Shown here: in pieces, positions 6,921 through 10,577 of the stretch
How positions within the stretch are numbered: the stretch's first letter is position 1
How the letters are laid out: each line of letters begins with the position of its first letter
Assembly (NCBI GenBank): GCA_041743975.1
Contig: JBGTLT010000087.1
Coordinates: forward strand, 1-10,577
DNA: 10,577 nt
From: JTS-RE37 sp041743975
GTDB taxonomy: Bacteria; Bacteroidota; Bacteroidia; Flavobacteriales; Flavobacteriaceae
Reading direction: 5' to 3'
Notes under the pieces: generated by a model
The model's database searches: none
What the model saw: the letters and a program-made list of their open reading frames with translations, nothing else
What the model was told of the DNA's origin: nothing
Made by a program: the position numbers and the translations under genes

Positions 6921-9900
6921 ATGGCTAATCAACCCGGTTTTTTACAGTCTGCCATCGGCAAAATAGGTGAATTCTTTTTTTGGTTGAAGGAAAAGATGCA
7001 GGATGAACAAGTCCGCCGCGAAACCTTACTTGATCTGGGATTAGATCCGGATAAAGAGGTGGATTTACAAATCCCCGAAGGATCTATCAGCAATATTGAT
7101 CAATACCGCCAATCCGTTAATGCTGACGATGTCGCATTCCAAAGCGCAGTAAATGATGTCAAAATATTGTATACAGCCACGAAGGAGTTTATAAAAGCGC
7201 TGCTGGATAATCCTACTGAAAATCCTCAGGATATCCACAGGGTTCTCTGGCAGTTTTTGGAAATAATGGGGACCAATTATGTGCGCCTGCATAATCCCGG
7301 GTTCTATTGGACAGCGCAATTATTAGGTTTTTTGGTTGAGTCCGGTGTTACGGGCCAGAATGCTGTTGCAGGTCAGGGAAACCCGGATGTTACCTATAGT
7401 ATTATTACCAAAGGTCCGGTATTTATCATTGAAAACGTATGGAGCCTGATTACCCATCCTGTAGCCTATATTAAAAAATTACCTGAAAGAATCGGGAAAG
7501 TATATGGCAGCATCAGCGACCTGGATATGCTGGAAGATGCAGAAAACTGGTCGGAACTGATGATCGTCTTAGCTGGATTTTTCAATTTTATGGAAGATAA
7601 ACTCCCGGAAAGCCGGTATTTATATGGATGGGACATTCCCCCAAAAATATGGACAGACGACCTTAAAGAGGAACTGAAAAATACCTTTCAGGGAGATCAT
7701 TTGCTGACTAAAATCAGGAAAGAATACAAAGTGGAATTTCCTATTGATGAGGACAAATCAAAGGCGTGGGAAAAAATAGAAGCCGCGGTTACCAAAACAA
7801 CGCCTACAGAAATCGAAAAAAAAATCAATGCATTATATAATGTAACCATTGAACAATGGAAAAGAGGTAAGTGGTCTGATCTGGTTTCTGAAAGGGCCTT
7901 TTCCTTTGATCTAAAATTTCCGGAAGATGAGGGCAGTACCATCGAAAAACGTTTGGGAGGTACCATATTTTTTGTGTCTGACGAAGAAATATCACCGCAC
8001 TTCAATAAAGATTCAGGAATAAAAATTGAATCATTGGGCGGACTTTTTATTTCCCTGAACGGGGAAGTAAGCTACACTTATCCGATCAATGATAATTGGG
8101 AGTTTAAAATAAAGACAAGTTCTGGTGATATATTGGATGTTTATGCCAGCAGGCTTGCCGATGCAAATATTTTGGGAGATATGAGGCTGGATTTGGGGCT
8201 CAAAAGAAAAGCCGATCCTGATACAGGTGCTTCTTATAACCTTCCCAATGAATCGGGTACCCGGTTAGCTATTGGTGAAATACAAATCACTGCATTTTTA
8301 AATAAGGAAGATGGGGGTATCGAAATAGGCCTGAAGGAAAATGCTGTGATTATTTCAGGCGGGGATGGAGATAGTTTTATAAAGGAAATGCTGCCATCAG
8401 GGGATGTACCTTTAAAATTTACGGTTTCGGCAGGGCTTTCCCGCAAGAAAGGATTTTACGTAGACCACAACATCGGACTTCTCAAGGATATACTGGGGTC
8501 ATCGAAAGACGAGGAAGAGAAAAGTAAGACTCCTGCATTAGCCGCTGGTTCCTCCGCTTTGGGAGCCACGACATTAGAAAGCGAAAATAAGGAAAATCAA
8601 CCTTACCAGTTGTTGATCCCTATCCATAAAGATTTGGGCCTTATCTATTTTGATAGTGTGAAATGGGATTTCGGGCCAATTACAAGGTCAGATGTTTTGG
8701 GAGGGTATTTAAAAGTACTATCAACTTTTACCACTAAACTAGGCCCCCTGATCGTCAGGGTAGAAAATTTGGGATTAGGAATAGAGGGCACCACACCCAA
8801 TCAGGAGGGGGATCTAAGCTTTACCGATTTTTCCTATGGGTTTACCCCTCCGAAAGGAGTAGCCATCCGTATAGATTCTGAAATCATTTCCGGAGGTGGC
8901 TTTTTGGAGCTGGATTTTGATAATCACCGATATGCCGGAGTATTGGCTTTCAAAATACCTCTCGAAAAAAGGGAAATAGGATTGGTAGCAGTTGGCCTGA
9001 TCAACACCCTCTTGCCCAATGGGGAGAAAGGCTTTTCGATGCTGATCAGTATTGGTGTCTTCTTTAACCCTGCAATTCCCCTGTCCTTTGGATTTACCCT
9101 CAATGCTGTGGGAGGCTTGGTTGGTATCCATCGGACCATGAAAGTGGACATATTAAGGGAACGCATACAAAACGGTGCTGTGAAATCAATTATGTTTCCT
9201 GAAAATGTAATTGAAAATGCCTCTAAAATCATCAGTGATCTAAGGGCGGTCTTCCCCGCACAAAAGGAACATTATGTAATTGCGCCCTTCTTTAAAATTG
9301 GATACAGCACTCCCACAGTTGTAGAAGTGGATCTGGGTATACTGGTAGAATTCCCCTTTAAGGGAAGGATAATATTACTGGGAAGTTTAGGGGTATACCT
9401 GCCGAATAAGGATGCGGAAAAACGGCTGGGAGAATTACATGTGGATATATTCGGGGATTTTAATTTTGCCGCCTCTAATATACTTATTGAAGGCAGGTTA
9501 CGGGATTCAAATTTAGTGGGTATTTCCCTTAGCGGAGGCTTTGCCTTTATGCTGGATTGGGGCAGTAACCCGCAGTTTTTATTATCCGTAGGCGGTTACC
9601 ATCCACGCTATAAAAAGCCAGATCGTTTCCCTGACATACCCCGGGTAACCGCCCTGATCAAAAAAGGAGATGATATTCGATTGTCCTGCCAATATTACCA
9701 GGCCATCACCTCCAATTCCTACCAGCTTGGGTTTAGTGCCGAGTTAGTGGTGAAGAAAGGCAATGCGAGGGCACGGGGCTTTTTAGGATTTGATGCCTTA
9801 TTGCAATTCGATCCTTTCTATTTTGAAGTCGATATTCGCATCAGTGTAGAAGTTTCCTATAGTGGGCGATCTTTCTTCGGAATCGATATGGAATTTACCC

Positions 9901-10577
9901 TCAGCGGGCCTGAACCTTGGCGAGCCCAGGGATATGCTAAAATCAAAATATTGTTCTTCTCCTTAAAAGTTAAATTCAATATCAGTTGGGGAGGTGAGCA
10001 AAAAGCAGTTCCTGTATTTATCAAACCCGATGCATTATTGGAAAAACTAAAACTGGAATTGCTGCAACCGGGTAATTGGTCTGGAAAATTACCAGACCGA
10101 TACAGCAAGGCAGAATCCATGCGAAGCCTGGAAGAACCGGAAAAACTGGATCAGATATTCATGCATCCTTCCGGTTATTTGGAACTGCGGCAAAACCTGA
10201 TTCCCTTAAACAAAACCATCGGGAAACTTGGAAATAGCTATGTGGAGGCCATAACGAGTTATCAGATTTCGGATTATGCCTTTGGGCAGGGAGAAGCTAT
10301 CGAACCTGATGCCCAAACTCCTTTGCTGGAATATTTTTCTCGAGGACAGTATGAAGACCTGGCAGATGACGAAAAATTATCCACTCCTGATTTTGACCTG
10401 ATGTCAGCAGGCATCCAGGTCGCCCCTGAACAGGTGTATGATATTTCGGAGGATATCCAGTTCACGGCCAGTGATTTTGAAGATTTCATTTTAGAAGAAA
10501 CTGGAACCAGTAAGTCAGCCTCTTCTTCCAATTGGCAGGGAGAACGGGTGATGAATCTTAGCGGAGGCAGAAAACCC
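6921..10577 (+). CDS. DUF6603-like large beta-rich protein, 3' end outside the window
   Basis: The frame is open from ATG 6921 to the last base, giving 1219 codons with no stop; the C-terminus lies beyond the window. The start is 5 bases after the TGA of the PhoD-like gene, so the two are probably translationally coupled. Residues 1-300 look mostly helical and contain WLKEKM and charged segments. From about 320 the sequence alternates short beta strands with Gly/Asp turns. A polar, Ala/Ser/Glu-rich linker at about 525-562 separates this from the main domain. The part from about 600 to 1020 resembles DUF6603 from memory, with ENLGLGIEG (615-623), FTPPKGVAI (about 640), SGGGFLELDF (about 657), CQYYQAI (about 922) and ILFFSLKVKFNISWGG (about 1008-1023). 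The region after it contains DDEKLSTPDFDLM (starting about 1149), also familiar from such proteins. There is no signal peptide or clear transmembrane helix. The function of DUF6603 is not known to me; a scaffold or extended hydrophobic-groove role is speculation. Confidence 0.88.
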   Translation, partial: MANQPGFLQSAIGKIGEFFFWLKEKMQDEQVRRETLLDLGLDPDKEVDLQIPEGSISNIDQYRQSVNADDVAFQSAVNDVKILYTATKEFIKALLDNPTENPQDIHRVLWQFLEIMGTNYVRLHNPGFYWTAQLLGFLVESGVTGQNAVAGQGNPDVTYSIITKGPVFIIENVWSLITHPVAYIKKLPERIGKVYGSISDLDMLEDAENWSELMIVLAGFFNFMEDKLPESRYLYGWDIPPKIWTDDLKEELKNTFQGDHLLTKIRKEYKVEFPIDEDKSKAWEKIEAAVTKTTPTEIEKKINALYNVTIEQWKRGKWSDLVSERAFSFDLKFPEDEGSTIEKRLGGTIFFVSDEEISPHFNKDSGIKIESLGGLFISLNGEVSYTYPINDNWEFKIKTSSGDILDVYASRLADANILGDMRLDLGLKRKADPDTGASYNLPNESGTRLAIGEIQITAFLNKEDGGIEIGLKENAVIISGGDGDSFIKEMLPSGDVPLKFTVSAGLSRKKGFYVDHNIGLLKDILGSSKDEEEKSKTPALAAGSSALGATTLESENKENQPYQLLIPIHKDLGLIYFDSVKWDFGPITRSDVLGGYLKVLSTFTTKLGPLIVRVENLGLGIEGTTPNQEGDLSFTDFSYGFTPPKGVAIRIDSEIISGGGFLELDFDNHRYAGVLAFKIPLEKREIGLVAVGLINTLLPNGEKGFSMLISIGVFFNPAIPLSFGFTLNAVGGLVGIHRTMKVDILRERIQNGAVKSIMFPENVIENASKIISDLRAVFPAQKEHYVIAPFFKIGYSTPTVVEVDLGILVEFPFKGRIILLGSLGVYLPNKDAEKRLGELHVDIFGDFNFAASNILIEGRLRDSNLVGISLSGGFAFMLDWGSNPQFLLSVGGYHPRYKKPDRFPDIPRVTALIKKGDDIRLSCQYYQAITSNSYQLGFSAELVVKKGNARARGFLGFDALLQFDPFYFEVDIRISVEVSYSGRSFFGIDMEFTLSGPEPWRAQGYAKIKILFFSLKVKFNISWGGEQKAVPVFIKPDALLEKLKLELLQPGNWSGKLPDRYSKAESMRSLEEPEKLDQIFMHPSGYLELRQNLIPLNKTIGKLGNSYVEAITSYQISDYAFGQGEAIEPDAQTPLLEYFSRGQYEDLADDEKLSTPDFDLMSAGIQVAPEQVYDISEDIQFTASDFEDFILEETGTSKSASSSNWQGERVMNLSGGRKP

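Overview
The window looks like part of a bacterial chromosome, most likely from Bacteroidota (Cytophagales, Chitinophagales or Saprospirales-like). The clues are moderately AT-leaning coding sequence, Lys/Asn/Ile/Glu-rich proteins, and genes that start without clear Shine-Dalgarno sequences. This assignment is an inference from style, because no marker gene is present. All coding sequence is on the + strand and tightly packed, with gaps of 35, 25 and 5 bases. It reads as the middle of one operon whose promoter and terminator lie outside the window.

Layout: (1) 1-1035 is the C-terminal part of a large uncharacterised protein that enters from the left edge. (2) 1071-3902 is a second large uncharacterised protein of about 943 codons, read in a single frame but cut by one in-frame TAA at 1557-1559. 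It therefore appears as a 162-residue head and a tail of roughly 770-780 residues. (3) 3928-6915 is a PhoD-like metallophosphoesterase of 995 residues, with all expected metal-site motifs visible but no export signal. (4) 6921 to the right edge is a protein of at least 1219 residues whose beta-rich second half resembles DUF6603; it runs out of the window.

From memory of protein families, the first two proteins, a PhoD-like enzyme of this subtype and a DUF6603 protein belong to very widespread but functionally undescribed families. I recall similar sequences annotated as hypothetical in distant phyla such as Actinomycetota, but cannot verify this here. No signal peptide, lipobox or transmembrane helix is evident in the three proteins whose N-termini are visible. 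A cytoplasmic or particle-associated complex is therefore more plausible than an ordinary secreted phosphatase operon. One hypothesis is that the PhoD-like protein is the catalytic component (phosphomonoesterase or phosphodiesterase, possibly phospholipase-like), and that the other three provide scaffold or substrate-handling surfaces.

No RNA gene, mobile element, CRISPR array, terminator or promoter could be supported. No gene-free stretch longer than 35 bases exists. The most checkable oddity is the lone nonsense codon in gene 2, which sits just before a motif (WRWAHVH) that appears to be conserved in the family.
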